Source: Elymus sibiricus
Taxonomy: Eukaryota; Streptophyta; Magnoliopsida; Poales; Poaceae
Length of the DNA stretch: 64,000 bases
NCBI GenBank assembly: GCA_039707655.1
Contig: CM077667.1
Location: 62,835,628-62,899,627 of the forward strand
Reading direction: 5' to 3'
Both the position numbers and the translations under genes were made by a program. Position 1 is the stretch's first letter. Each line of letters begins with the position of its first letter. A model generated the notes under the pieces. It saw only the letters and a list, made by a program, of their open reading frames with translations, searched no databases and was not told the DNA's origin. Below, one piece after another: positions 42,451 to 52,689 of this stretch.

Positions 42451-42490
42451 AGGACTCGGACTTCTTTTTCGATAAAGGACTCGGACTTCT
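42451..42490 (-). mobile_element. Ten-base LINE tail with 15-bp direct repeats
   Basis: AGGACTCGGACTTCT occurs at 42451-42465 and 42476-42490. Between them lies TTTTCGATAA (minus strand TTATCGAAAA), identical to the 3' tail of the full-length LINE at 48847. It looks like an extreme 5'-truncated LINE insertion. 42491-42968 otherwise shows only the duplicated segment at 42764-42873. Confidence 0.6.
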
Positions 42491-42968
42491 ATGTCTTTAC
42501 CCTACACGGACTTAGACCTCCTACTAATACTACAAGGACTGGACTACACACGACATGCAAGTCGTAGTACACCCAACTAGCCTACTAATCTAACTCAGGT
42601 GTGTAGAGGTTTATGCGCTCGTTCATTACATCGATAGCTGTTGCTGCAGTGCTACCCGTTCGACCGAACCGAGGCTCTCCATGCGCCTGCGGGAGAGAGA
42701 GGTATAAAGAGATCAGTCTAGAGGAAGCTATGGACGATAGAGGCATTCATGGTTAATCTAGAAGAACGACCACTGGGCGGGTTCTTCTGTTGATTGAGTC
42801 GTTCCCTGTAGATCTGGTCACCATGGATGGCTACGGCTGGGCTGTTCTCCCTTTCTCAGAGCATAGGACTTGTGGCATGTTTCCCATTGCACTGGGTTTC
42901 ACATCCATATCTGAAACCTATTCTTGACTAATTCTCTTCAAATATAGGATTGGGAAAACAATATGCAC

Positions 42969-43042
42969 AAAGATGGCATATGGGCACCATTTGCTCTCCC
43001 CCCGGCCCGGTGATTGTTCAAAAAAAAAAGTTGGCATATTGG
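42969..43042 (+). mobile_element. 42-base retroposon tail with 16-bp direct repeats
   Basis: AAAGATGGCATATGGG (42969-42984) and AAAGTTGGCATATTGG (43027-43042) differ at two positions. They flank 42 bp that end in a poly(A) run (TTGTTC then A). It is consistent with a very short, 5'-truncated retroposition. Confidence 0.5.
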
Positions 43043-43234
43043 TATAGGGCACGTAAAAGACAAATCACTTTGAGTCTTTCAAGTGACATGCTTCATATAT
43101 AAAAAGCTCAACCCTTAGACTGCATATTACACAATTATGCAGTCAGATTACACATACAAGAAAGCTCTAAAACACTTTTGTCCTACAAAAATTAAGCTCC
43201 ATATGAGCTTTTAAAAAGCGACAGATTATGTTGT

Positions 43235-43552
43235 TTACAACCAAGAGAAACGACGTAACACTCTCAAAGCGATCGCTATCAGTATGCAGCCAACAATGCA
43301 GAGCAAATACAACCATACCTGCCGGCGATCCGGAACCGGCGTGGGCTGCTTCTTCTTCCTCCCACTGCTCCTCGTCCTCTTCTTTCGAAGATTCCCTCGA
43401 GAGTCACCATCAGGGAGAAAAAAAAAGGCAAAGAACCACCTTGGACTATGTTGAGGTACTTGGGGAAGACGCATGAACAGTACTTTGTCTTGAGGAAGTG
43501 GTTTTTCCGTTGGGCAGGAAACTGGGCTAGTGCTTCCACCATCTGAATCATA
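43235..43552 (-). pseudogene. DUF1618 3' fragment, frameshifted
   Basis: It encodes only the last about 100 residues of a DUF1618 protein (VEALAQFPAQRKN...PKYLNIVQGGS, then RRQVWLYLLCIVGCILIAIA). A frameshift lies in the A run at about 43419-43427: the first part is in one frame and the basic/TM tail in another. At 43553 it runs straight into CACTA sequence, so the 5' four-fifths of the gene are gone. Confidence 0.85.
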
Positions 43553-44526
43553 GAAACACTAAATGAAACAAATAGTTATAAAAGATAATATACCACATCC
43601 GAATCATAGACCGGACGAGAACCGACGGGGGTGGATATCAAAACCATGACACTATATAATAACAAACAATAATACAAGTAAGGAAATTATACAAGTAACT
43701 ATCTAAATCATACAAGTAAGAATTTTTTAAAATAAAAATAAAAACAAGAGGCTCACCATAGTGGTGCCGACGACGAGATCGGCACGGGTGATCGACGTAC
43801 GACGGTGAGGACGGGGACGGGGACGGGACGGCACCCTAAACCACACCTACACATATGCAAACTAAGAAGTTAATTTGAGTTCAAATTGCATCTAAATCAA
43901 ATAAACTCCCACATACACTCCTCCACTAAAACCCACAAATCATTCTAATTCTAGAGCATGAAATGAGCTAAACTAGCAATGAGAGATGAAATGATGAAGT
44001 TTTGCTAACCTTTTAGAACACTTGGATAGTTGGTGCACCGCCAAATCTAGACAAATCTTGGGGAAAATGGAGCTTGGAGGAAGAACAAAGGAGAAGAATG
44101 GATTGTGTGGCCTCAAGTGACATCATGTGCTCTCGGGCATTTCATCGAGGACCTCTTGTGCATAGGAAGGGAAAACAAACAAGCACCCACCTCCCACCTT
44201 CTATGAGGAAAAAACAGAGGAGAGGGCGGGCAGGGGCTAGGATATATAGGCAAATTTTTAGTCCCGGTTGGGGTCTAAAACCGGGAATGAAGACGGACCA
44301 TTAGTCCCGGTTGCAGACACCAACCGGGACTAAAGGGGTTAGTCCCGGTTGGTGTCTGCAACCGGGACTAAAGGTCCCATTCGAACCGGGACTGATGCCT
44401 GCCGAGCCCCGTCCAGCGTCCTAGCCGCTCGAACCGGGACTAATGCTCGCATTAGTCCCGGTTCGTAACGCGACCGAGACTATTGCTCCGATCCGGCTAG
44501 AACGAAAGCCCTGTTTTCTACTAGTG
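43553..44526 (-). mobile_element. CACTA right-end fragment (same family as CACTA-1)
   Basis: 43557 onward aligns with CACTA-1 from about 39500, including exon 1 of the coiled-coil gene (MVLISTPVGSRPVYDSDV at about 43600-43655). The subterminal AGTCCCGGTT repeats and a right TIR ending TCTACTAGTG at 44526 follow, with a TATA-like ATATATAGG at 44242. The left part is missing and abuts a broken DUF1618 gene. The family resemblance is clear but the subterminal motifs differ in detail (TTTAGTCCC versus TTTGGTCCC). Confidence 0.8.
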
Positions 44527-45260
44527 GCAGTTGTTTCAGCCTCCATGCTTGCACATGACAACCACAAAATGAAACAAAAACTCATTGACTTCTTGTAGTT
44601 TATCGCCGGGTAGTAAATCAATTATGTACGTGAAGAGAAATTATGTATGTACCTAGTGCCATTATGATGTCGCTGTCGAGGTACTTGGGGAAGGCGCACG
44701 GGAAGTACATCGTGACGGTGTAGCTCATCTCGGTAGAAACCGGGATGAACGCCTCCGTCACCACGCGTCTCATGTCGACGGCGACGACCCAGACCGTGTC
44801 GTCGCCAGTTCCACCACCACCCATGACCAACATGTTCCCCAACGCGCTCCATATCACATGCGACTTGTCCAGTGAGGCAACTTGGATCAGGAACTCTTTG
44901 TATAGATTTCGAAGAAGGCATGTAACTATTTGCTGATCTTGGATCAACCAGGGTCATAGGCAGGGTTTGCAACCACCTGGTCCTTGCCGTCTGTGGTCTT
45001 GGTGATGATAGGTTTGGAGGGTTCTTCAATGGATTGATCAAGGTAACCGTATAGGCCTGCACCCACGATCTGCGATTGGGCTTGGGCACGCCATCGGACG
45101 AAGTTGGTGCGGGTGAGGGGCTCGGAGGTGTTATTGTTGAGACCATAGGAGATGGCGGAGGTGGAAGACGACATGGTGGGATAGATGGGTTAACGAAGCT
45201 AGATGTGGTGGAAGGGACTAGCTTTGTATACCATGTGAAGCAATGGGTAAAGCGTCTCAA
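44527..45260 (-). pseudogene. Copia-gag / DUF1618 chimera, copy 1
   Basis: Reading on the minus strand, a copia Gag N-terminus ([18 protein letters not shown]... [20 protein letters not shown], 45174 down) continues, after a one-base deletion at about 44952, into [12 protein letters not shown]...[15 protein letters not shown] (about 44820-44945). It then joins in frame to a DUF1618 C-terminal part: [16 protein letters not shown]...[14 protein letters not shown] (about 44665-44810). The Gag part is from a copia lineage different from the two complete elements here. A second copy lies at 45818-46496. Confidence 0.75.
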
Positions 45261-45269
45261 CCCTGGGAT

Positions 45270-45700
45270 TAAATACCGGGAGGTGCAGCGAGCAATGGGA
45301 TTAAATCGATGACAGGATACCCATCGTCGAAGAGGTTGTGGATAAGGAGCATGCCATGTTCGATATCAACCCATCCCAACGAGCCTGCTCCGACCGTTGA
45401 CGGAGAAGTAGAAGACGCCCGGCGGGTCGACGAGCGAGAAGGACACCTCCACGGCCAGGCCCTCGCTCGTGTGGCTCCTGGCGGTGGTCGCGTTCTGGCG
45501 GCGCGAGTTACGTCCGACCCTAGAGAGTAGAGCCCACTCAGGGAGCCCGGTGCAGGCGGAGGCGCAGCCGTCGGCGTCTGAGCCGACAAGGGTGGCGGGG
45601 TTGACTCGGTGCACCAATCTGGATACCGATTTCCTAATTCCAACAAGAGCTGAATTAAGGCCAACAGCCCGAGAGGGAAGATCGAATGATCCGGTCCGAC
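45270..45700 (-). pseudogene. DUF1618 pseudogene with internal deletion
   Basis: 45270-45400 matches the middle of gene A (VGAGSLGWVDIEHGMLLIHN). It then jumps at about 45400 to the N-terminal region (FSLVDPPGVFYFSVNG...TTARSHTSEGLAVE, WALLSRVGRN). About 400 bp of coding sequence are missing between them. No intact product is possible. 45701-45817 shows nothing recognisable. Confidence 0.8.
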
Positions 45701-45817
45701 CAATCAATTTGCAAAAGCACTATGCTAGTAAAACAACTTTACCTTGCATGTAGTAGTCACTATCTTTTTCAACAAAAAAGTCTTGATTACTCTAGTACTA
45801 TCTGTGTGATCATCAGC

Positions 45818-46496
45818 AGCTGTTTCAGCCTCCATGCTTGCACCTGATCAACCACAAAATGAAACACAAACTCATTGACTTCTTGTAGTTTATCGCCGGG
45901 TAGTAAATCAACCATGTACGTGAAGAGAAATTATGTATGTACCTAGTGCCATTATGATGTCGCCGTCGAGGTACTTGGGGAAGGTGCACGGGAAGTACAT
46001 CGTGACGGTGTAGCTCATCTCGGTAGAAACCGGGACGAACGCCTCCGTCACCACGCGTCTCATGTCGACGGCGACGACCCAGACCGTGCCGTCGCCAGTT
46101 CCACCACCACCCGTGACCAACATGTTCCCCAACGCGCTCCATATCACATGCGACTTGTCCAGCGAGGCAACTTGGATCAGGACCTCTTTGCACAGATTTC
46201 GAAGAAGGCATGCAACTATTTACCGTCTGTGGTCTTGGTGATGATAGTTTTGGAGGGTTCTTCGATGGATTGATCAAGGTAACCGTATAGGCCTGCACCC
46301 ATGATCTGTGATTGGGCTTGGGCACGCCATAGGACGAAGTTGGTGTGGGTGAGGGGCTCAGAGGTGTTATTGTTGAGACCAGAGGAGGTGGCGGAGGTGG
46401 AAGACTATATGGTGGGCTAGATGGGTTAACGAAGCTAGATGTGGTGGAAGGGACTAGCTTTGTATACCATGTGAAGCAATGGGTAAAGCATCTCAA
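45818..46496 (-). pseudogene. Copia-gag / DUF1618 chimera, copy 2
   Basis: It is a close duplicate of 44527-45260: the same Gag start region (about 46380-46440), the same junction [21 protein letters not shown], and the same DUF1618 end [14 protein letters not shown] (about 45950). It lacks about 58 bp of Gag (near 46217) that copy 1 keeps and is out of frame there. The two copies share the chimeric junction, so the fusion predates the duplication. Confidence 0.75.
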
Positions 46497-46500
46497 CCCT

Positions 46501-47245
46501 CGTACAGAGAGCCCGCGTTGTTATATTGATGTGATCGAGGAGAGAGTCCTCCTAGGTTTTACAGAGAGTTGCGTGCAATGCACGACCAGGAAGGTTACAG
46601 TAGGTTGGGATAGATAAGATAGAGAGATGAATTTAAACAGAGAATATCTCTACACCTAACCTCCTAACCGTGAGATACAAGTAATGTATAGTTAGGCACA
46701 GCCGGCCCACACATCTTCATAATGCGTGGTTTAACAATACTAACTGAAGTGAAAACGACATCGAACTCTGAATTTTCTGAACTAACTGAACCGCAAGGTT
46801 CCTTTCTAACAATACTATGATAATCTTGATTGGTTTTGGCGTTTAGTAGCAGTTATTATATATTTGGCGTTTGGCAAGCTACTTCTTTGTTCTTATAAGT
46901 ACTCTATACATACTACCGCGCTCAAAAACAAAATCGTCAGATAACAAAAACCTTAGAAGTTTAGTCTCATTTACCAATTAGAGCAGGCTATTCACACCGT
47001 GTGTGTGTGTGTGTCTTTATATGTAGGTCAGTTGTCACTTGGAAGGTTCTTTTCACTTAGTACTGCGTTCATGTCAAGATGAAACCGTCAGGGTGCAATC
47101 CAAATTTAACGCACCACTAATTCTAGCTAGTTATGAAACAAAGGAAACAATCAGGTGTTCAGGTGCAAGTTTTAAAAAAGGAAACACTTTTGTCCTACAA
47201 AAATTAAGCTCCATCTGAGCTTTTAAAAAGCGACAGATTATGTTG
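46501..47245. other. Intergenic sequence with a (GT)n run and the duplicated segment
   Basis: (GT)n lies at 46999-47016. 46954-47173 is the paralogue of the split segment at 15-60 / 2500-2652. No gene is visible. Confidence 0.6.
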
Positions 47246-48580
47246 TTACAACCAAAAGAAACGACGTAACACTCTCACAGCGATCGCTATCAGTATGCAG
47301 CCAACAACGCAGAGCAAATACAACAATACCTGCCGGCGATCCGGAACCGGCGTGGGCGAAGAACCACCTTGGGCTATGTTGAGGTACTTGGGGATGACGC
47401 ATGAAGAGTACTTTGTCCCGAGGAAGTGGTATTTCCGTTGGGCAGGAAACTGGGCTACTGCTTCCACCATCCCATGTTTCATGTCGATGGTGATGGCCCA
47501 GGCATTGTGGTCTTCATCGTTCACCTTTGCCATCATGCAAAGTATATCCTCATCGTGCAAGCTCAGAATCGGGTCATAAAAAACCAGTTTCTTCAGCTCC
47601 AGCAGCTCAGGCAGCAAAGCATAGTAGCTCGGGTCAACCGAGATGTCGTCGACATGGACGGTGCATTGCTTCTGCCAGCCGTCCCAAGAGAGCCTCCTGT
47701 TCCACACGGTGGCTCTCCAGCCCTCACCGCCGGTCGAGAGGTACGGCCCACCTGCAGGGTCGTCGTGTTTGATCTCGACGAGCTTGATGAGGTCATCGTC
47801 ATAGCAGGCCACGTCGAATAAATAACAGGGGCCGCAATGGGGCAATGGGATTAAATCGATGACGGGACGCTCGTCGCCGAACAGGTTCTGGAGAAGAAGA
47901 ATGCCATGGTCGGTATCAACCCAGCCCAGCGAGCCTGGTCCGACCCTGATCTGGTTGGAGAAGGTGTGTTGGTCGCACAATCTCTTGTCAGAGACCGACA
48001 AGTGCGCCAAGGACGCCTGGCTGCTCCTCCATGCCCGCGTTTCGGACGAGAAGACATGGGTGTCAAAGCGCCAGAAATCGCCGTCGAAGGTCCAGTTGCA
48101 GACCTTGCGCTCGACGAAGGCCATGGCGTAGTGCTCGCTGCCACAGGGCAGCAGGCCGAGAATCTGCTGCCAGTCGAAGAAGGCAGGGCTGGGATGCGGG
48201 AGCATTCGCAGCGTTGGCTGAGTAACGCCCCGGCCGCGGGCTGTGTAGACGAAGTAGTCCTGGATGGAGCCCCGGCATGCGACGCTGAAGAGGGCGAAGG
48301 CGTCCGCGGCGCATATGAGCCAGGAAGTGAACTTTTGGTAGCCGGGGCAGCTGACGGAGAAGTAGGAGACGTCCGGCGGGTCGACTAGCCAGAAGGATAC
48401 CTCCACGGCCACGCCATCGCTCGTGTGGCTCCTGGCGGTGGTCGCGTTCCGGCGGGGCGAGTTACGTCCCACCCTGCAGAGGAGAGCCCAGTCGGGAAGC
48501 CCGGAGCGTGCGGAGACGCAGCCGGCGGCGTCTGAGCCAGCCAGGGTGGAGGGGCTGAAGGACAAGATGGAAGCCGCCAT
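47246..48580 (-). CDS. DUF1618 family protein B, tail-anchored
   Basis: A 444-residue single-exon frame, MAASILSFSPSTLAGSDAAG..., colinear with gene A. It has WALLCRVGRNSPRRNATTAR, WLVDPPDVSYFSV, VGPGSLGWVDTDHGILLLQN, CTVHVDDISVDPSYYALLPE and PKYLNIAQGG. It ends with a hydrophobic segment, VLLYLLCVVGCILIAIAVRV. Unlike gene A it lacks the long Lys/Arg stretch before the membrane segment, because about 25 residues are deleted there (GGSSPTPVPDRRQ). The frame is intact, so it may be functional. Its 5' flank is cut at 48846 by the LINE, 266 bp upstream of the ATG, which could disturb expression. Confidence 0.85.
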   Translation of the reverse strand: MAASILSFSPSTLAGSDAAGCVSARSGLPDWALLCRVGRNSPRRNATTARSHTSDGVAVEVSFWLVDPPDVSYFSVSCPGYQKFTSWLICAADAFALFSVACRGSIQDYFVYTARGRGVTQPTLRMLPHPSPAFFDWQQILGLLPCGSEHYAMAFVERKVCNWTFDGDFWRFDTHVFSSETRAWRSSQASLAHLSVSDKRLCDQHTFSNQIRVGPGSLGWVDTDHGILLLQNLFGDERPVIDLIPLPHCGPCYLFDVACYDDDLIKLVEIKHDDPAGGPYLSTGGEGWRATVWNRRLSWDGWQKQCTVHVDDISVDPSYYALLPELLELKKLVFYDPILSLHDEDILCMMAKVNDEDHNAWAITIDMKHGMVEAVAQFPAQRKYHFLGTKYSSCVIPKYLNIAQGGSSPTPVPDRRQVLLYLLCVVGCILIAIAVRVLRRFFWL

Positions 48581-48833
48581 GGATCTTAGGCCGACACAGG
48601 AAGCTAGGGTCGAATTTGGGAATTAGATTGCCATGATTCTGAGAGCAGAATCAGTTGACCTAGCAGGCGGCGAGTTACCTCTAGGTCTACCTCAGGTACG
48701 GGGCAGGAAAGCGTCTCGGTGGGCGACGCAGTGCAGGGGTGGATCGCCGGAGGGTTGATGCGGGAGGTGCCGCATGCGTCGCGTGAGTTCTCCTTTTTTT
48801 TTCTGAGGATCTCCACGGCAGCTGGCTCCTGCA

Positions 48834-48846
48834 ACGATTGTTTCTT
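48834..48846. repeat. LINE target-site duplication (left copy)
   Basis: ACGATTGTTTCTT, repeated exactly at 56101-56113. A perfect 13-bp duplication fits target-primed reverse transcription. Confidence 0.93.
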
Positions 48847-49002
48847 TTTTTTTCGATAAGGGGCATTTCATTGAATTGAATTATCGAGGTGATACAATCG
48901 CATCGAAAGAAGGCCCGGCCTCTGCATAGCTAAGATGCACACAGCCAACAAGTCCAAAGGTCCGAAAACTAAAAAACGAATTACAGCAAAGTTTAGTCTA
49001 GC

Positions 49003-52000
49003 CTATGTCGTGGCGGGCTCTATCCGGAGATCACACCGCCATCCATGGAGGTAGAAAACCTCCCTGACCGTACGCTCCAGCCGTGTAGAGACCATCATAA
49101 AAAGGTCCCTGTCCTCCGGCCTCTGCAGGATAGACCAAGTACGGAGCCATCGCGTACATATATGAATAACCTGCATAGGAGATGAAACACATTTATTATT
49201 AAAAACCACATCATTCCTGGTAAGCCACAATGCCCAGCATAAGGCAGCCGCCCCCACAAGAATGTGTGCAGAAAATTGTTTATCGATCCCCCGCAACCAG
49301 TTGCCGAACATGTTACGTGCACTACGTGGGGGGTATAAGTTTGAAGCTACTTGAACTATGGCCCAGACTGTCCGAGCAAACTTACACTCAAAAAATAAGT
49401 GTTTAATAGACTCGTTATGTTGGCAAAAGACACATTGCTTGCTACCTTGCCAGTTGCGTCGTGTCAAATTATCTCTAGTTAAGATGACCCCTCTAGTTAG
49501 GAACCAGAGGAATATCTTCACCCTTAGAGGAATCTTGAGCTTCCACAATTTTCTGTTATCAACCGGAACCTCACTATGAACCATTGCATCATACATGGAC
49601 TTGACTGTAAACTTGCCATTCTGATGCAACTTCCATCGAAAGATATCCGGTTCACCTGACAGCTGAATAGCCTCCAGACGTATGAGTAATTCATTCCATG
49701 CTGCCAGGCGAGGTCCTAAAAGGTCCCTACGGAAAGAAATATCAGGGTTTTCTTGTCCCAAGACTTGTTTGATCGTGACAAATTTATGTCTTACAATCCT
49801 GTACAAGCTAGGGTATTGCACCATGAGAGGGGTGGTCCCTAGCCAGGTGTCTTCCCAGAATCGAACCTGAGAACCGTCCCTAACCGAGAATGTTCCAAAT
49901 TGGAAAAAGAATTCCTTGGCCTTCATTACCCCACTCCAGAAATGTGAATCACCAGGTTTCCAATAGACTTGAGAAATAGCTTTGGATCCCACGTACTTAT
50001 TACGAATGATTTCCTGCCATACTCCATTCTCAGTGAGTAGTTTATACACCCATTTGCTGAGGAGAGCAATGTTTTTAATCTCAAGGTCTTGAATTCCAAG
50101 TCCCCCTTGACTTTTAGGTCGACATAATACAGTCCACCTAGCTAGTCGATATTTCTTGGATTCGTTATCACACTGCCAAAAAAATCTAGATCTAAAGTAA
50201 TCGAGACGCTGAAGAACCCCTTTTGGGAGGTGAAAGAATGACAACATGTATAAAACCATGTTGCTGAGGACAGAATTGATCAAGATTAATCGCCCCCCAT
50301 AAGACAAGAGCTTCGCCTTCCAACTGGCTAGTCGTTTCTCAAGCCTCTCTTCCACATGCTTCCACTCAGCGATAGTTAAGCGCCGATAGTGTATGGGGAT
50401 ACCCAGGTACCGAATCGGGAATTGCCCAAGTTGGCAGCCAAAAATCTCAGCATACTCAGGTGCCGATTCTGTGGCATCACCGAAGCAAAACAGTTCACTC
50501 TTATGAAAATTGATTTTGAGACCAGAAAGTTCCTCAAAAGCACATAAAAGCAACTTGAGATTTCTTGCTTTCTCTAGATCATGATCCAAAAACAAAATAG
50601 TGTCATCCGCGTATTGTAGAATAGATAGACCATCTTCTACCAAATGAGGAATGACACCGCCGATTTGACCGGCCAACTTAGCCCGCTCAACAAGGGTAGC
50701 TAACATGTCGGCGACAATGTTAAACAAAATAGGGGATGCGGGGTCACCTTGGCGAAGCCCCTTCCTAGTCTGAAAATAGTTGCCAACATCATCATTAACC
50801 TTGATGGCCACACTACCTCCAGACACGAAACTCTCTACCCATCGACACCATTTTTGCGAAAACCCCTTCATGCGTAAAGTTTGCAACAGAAATGGCCATT
50901 TAACTTTATCATAGGCTTTTTCAAAATCTATTTTAAAGATGACTCCATTCAAATTTTTATGATGAAGCTCGTGTACAGTCTCATGCAGCACAACAACTCC
51001 ATCTAGTATGTTGCGTCCTTGCATAAATGCTGTTTGGGTGGGTTTGACTACATGGTCAGCCACCCCATTCAACCGATTAGTTACAACCTTCGTAAAGATT
51101 TTAAAACTTACGTTTAGGAGGCAAATCGGTCGATATTGTTGAATACAGCTAGCCTCCTTAGACTTGGGTAGTAGGATAATTTCCCCAAAGTTTAACCGAG
51201 AAATATCAAGGTCCTCAGTATGCAGTTCGTTAAACAACTGAACCAAGTCCACCTTAATCACATCCCAAAAACATTGATAAAACTCTGCCGGAAAACCATC
51301 CGGACCCGGTGCCTTGTTGTGTTCCATCTGAAACACCGCGGTTCGAATTTCCTCCTCTGAAAACTGGGAGGTTAGGAATTCATTTTCCGCTTCCGAAACT
51401 TGAGGGATGTCATGAGTAATAGACTCGTCCATCTCAAAATTTGTTACAGCCGAAGGTCCGAAAAGCTCTTTGTAATACTTAGTAATAAAATTTCTGAGTG
51501 GTGCCTCCCCCTCGATACGGCCTTCCTCCTGGTCTAGAGCGAATATACGTTTCTTTCTATGTCTGCCGTTGGCCAGCATTTGAAAGTATTTCGTATTATC
51601 ATCTCCTAGAACGAGCGAGTCTGCCTTGCAACGTTGGTACCATTTAATCTCTTCCTCGCGTAACAGGCGGGCAATCTGCTCGTTTAGATGGCTTTTTTGC
51701 TCAATCTCCGCAACAGAAAGAGGCCTCACCTCCGCAATTTTATCAATGGAATCAATTAAGATAGATAGTCGCAACTTTTCTTTTTTGTATATGCCAGCGG
51801 TATGCTTAGCCCATCCACGAAGGAATCGGCGCAAGGCACGGATTCGATTGTTCCATCGTTGGATGGGCGTGTTACCACGAGGTTGACGCGCCCACACTTT
51901 CCTGACCAGGTCATGGAATCCCTCTCTAGTGAGCCATCCCAGTTCAAATTTAAACTGATGACGGTTAGAACTTGGAGTTGTTTGTCCAAAATCGGTTAGC

Positions 52001-52689
52001 AATGGAGCGTGATCCGATAAGGCCTCAATTCTTTCTAGTGCACGCACCGAGGCTAGGGGGTACTTATATTCCCAGTCGGTGGTAACTAGCACCCGGTCAA
52101 GTTTTTCAAATGTTGGAGTTGATCGGTTATTGGCCCAGGTATACTGACGACCCGACATAGAGAGTTCCCGCAAGTCCAAGCTGTCAATAACAGCATTGAA
52201 GAGGAATGGCCACCTAGTGTCAAACCGGTCATTGTTTTTTTCCTGCTGATATCTAAGGATATTGAAATCCCCCCCGATTAACATGGGATGGGGATTTTCT
52301 CGGCAGGTATTAACAAGTTCTTTAAGAAAGGCCGACTTAAACTCCTCCTGAGCGGCGCCATATACAGCCACCAGGCTCCAAAGGAAGTTGTCGGACTTAT
52401 TTCGAAGGTGAAATTTAATATGATATTCCCCCTTCGACGTGGACAAAAGTTCCAAGTATGTCGAGTGGATACCTAGCAAAATACCCCCTGACCTCCCAGA
52501 CGGCGGTAAGATGTGCCATTCATAATCGTAACCACATGAAAAGTGGTCAAGATCATGTGTTGGGAAGTCACGTTTGCCAGACTCAGAAATGGCCACGAAG
52601 TCCAACGCATGATCCTTTACACAATCGGCGATGTGTTTATGTTTAGCCAAGTCACCAAGACCTCTGCTATTCCAAAACATGCCTCTCAT
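49003..52689 (-). CDS. LINE ORF2: endonuclease, reverse transcriptase, zinc-binding domain
   Basis: 1228 residues. The N-terminal apurinic-type endonuclease has MFWNSRGLGD, VAISESGKRD, GGDFNILR and SDHAPLL (about residues 1-230). Reverse transcriptase has KAPGPDGFPAEF (about 460), YRPICLLNVSFKIFTKV, FKIDFEKAYDKVKW, GLRQGDPASPILFN and the active site QYADDTILF (about 690). A C-terminal zf-RVT region has CVFCQHNESIKHLFFECKFA (about 1095). It nicks DNA and copies the element RNA at the nick. No stop or shift is present and all motifs are complete. The ATG lies inside the ORF1 stop (ATGA), suggesting termination-reinitiation. Confidence 0.95.
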   Translation of the reverse strand: MRGMFWNSRGLGDLAKHKHIADCVKDHALDFVAISESGKRDFPTHDLDHFSCGYDYEWHILPPSGRSGGILLGIHSTYLELLSTSKGEYHIKFHLRNKSDNFLWSLVAVYGAAQEEFKSAFLKELVNTCRENPHPMLIGGDFNILRYQQEKNNDRFDTRWPFLFNAVIDSLDLRELSMSGRQYTWANNRSTPTFEKLDRVLVTTDWEYKYPLASVRALERIEALSDHAPLLTDFGQTTPSSNRHQFKFELGWLTREGFHDLVRKVWARQPRGNTPIQRWNNRIRALRRFLRGWAKHTAGIYKKEKLRLSILIDSIDKIAEVRPLSVAEIEQKSHLNEQIARLLREEEIKWYQRCKADSLVLGDDNTKYFQMLANGRHRKKRIFALDQEEGRIEGEAPLRNFITKYYKELFGPSAVTNFEMDESITHDIPQVSEAENEFLTSQFSEEEIRTAVFQMEHNKAPGPDGFPAEFYQCFWDVIKVDLVQLFNELHTEDLDISRLNFGEIILLPKSKEASCIQQYRPICLLNVSFKIFTKVVTNRLNGVADHVVKPTQTAFMQGRNILDGVVVLHETVHELHHKNLNGVIFKIDFEKAYDKVKWPFLLQTLRMKGFSQKWCRWVESFVSGGSVAIKVNDDVGNYFQTRKGLRQGDPASPILFNIVADMLATLVERAKLAGQIGGVIPHLVEDGLSILQYADDTILFLDHDLEKARNLKLLLCAFEELSGLKINFHKSELFCFGDATESAPEYAEIFGCQLGQFPIRYLGIPIHYRRLTIAEWKHVEERLEKRLASWKAKLLSYGGRLILINSVLSNMVLYMLSFFHLPKGVLQRLDYFRSRFFWQCDNESKKYRLARWTVLCRPKSQGGLGIQDLEIKNIALLSKWVYKLLTENGVWQEIIRNKYVGSKAISQVYWKPGDSHFWSGVMKAKEFFFQFGTFSVRDGSQVRFWEDTWLGTTPLMVQYPSLYRIVRHKFVTIKQVLGQENPDISFRRDLLGPRLAAWNELLIRLEAIQLSGEPDIFRWKLHQNGKFTVKSMYDAMVHSEVPVDNRKLWKLKIPLRVKIFLWFLTRGVILTRDNLTRRNWQGSKQCVFCQHNESIKHLFFECKFARTVWAIVQVASNLYPPRSARNMFGNWLRGIDKQFSAHILVGAAALCWALWLTRNDVVFNNKCVSSPMQVIHICTRWLRTWSILQRPEDRDLFMMVSTRLERTVREVFYLHGWRCDLRIEPATT

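Noticed and set aside
44622..45260. 212-codon Pro/Ser-rich minus-strand frame
   Set aside because: Shadow of the Gag/DUF1618 chimera in another phase; the real Gag text is at 44944-45174.
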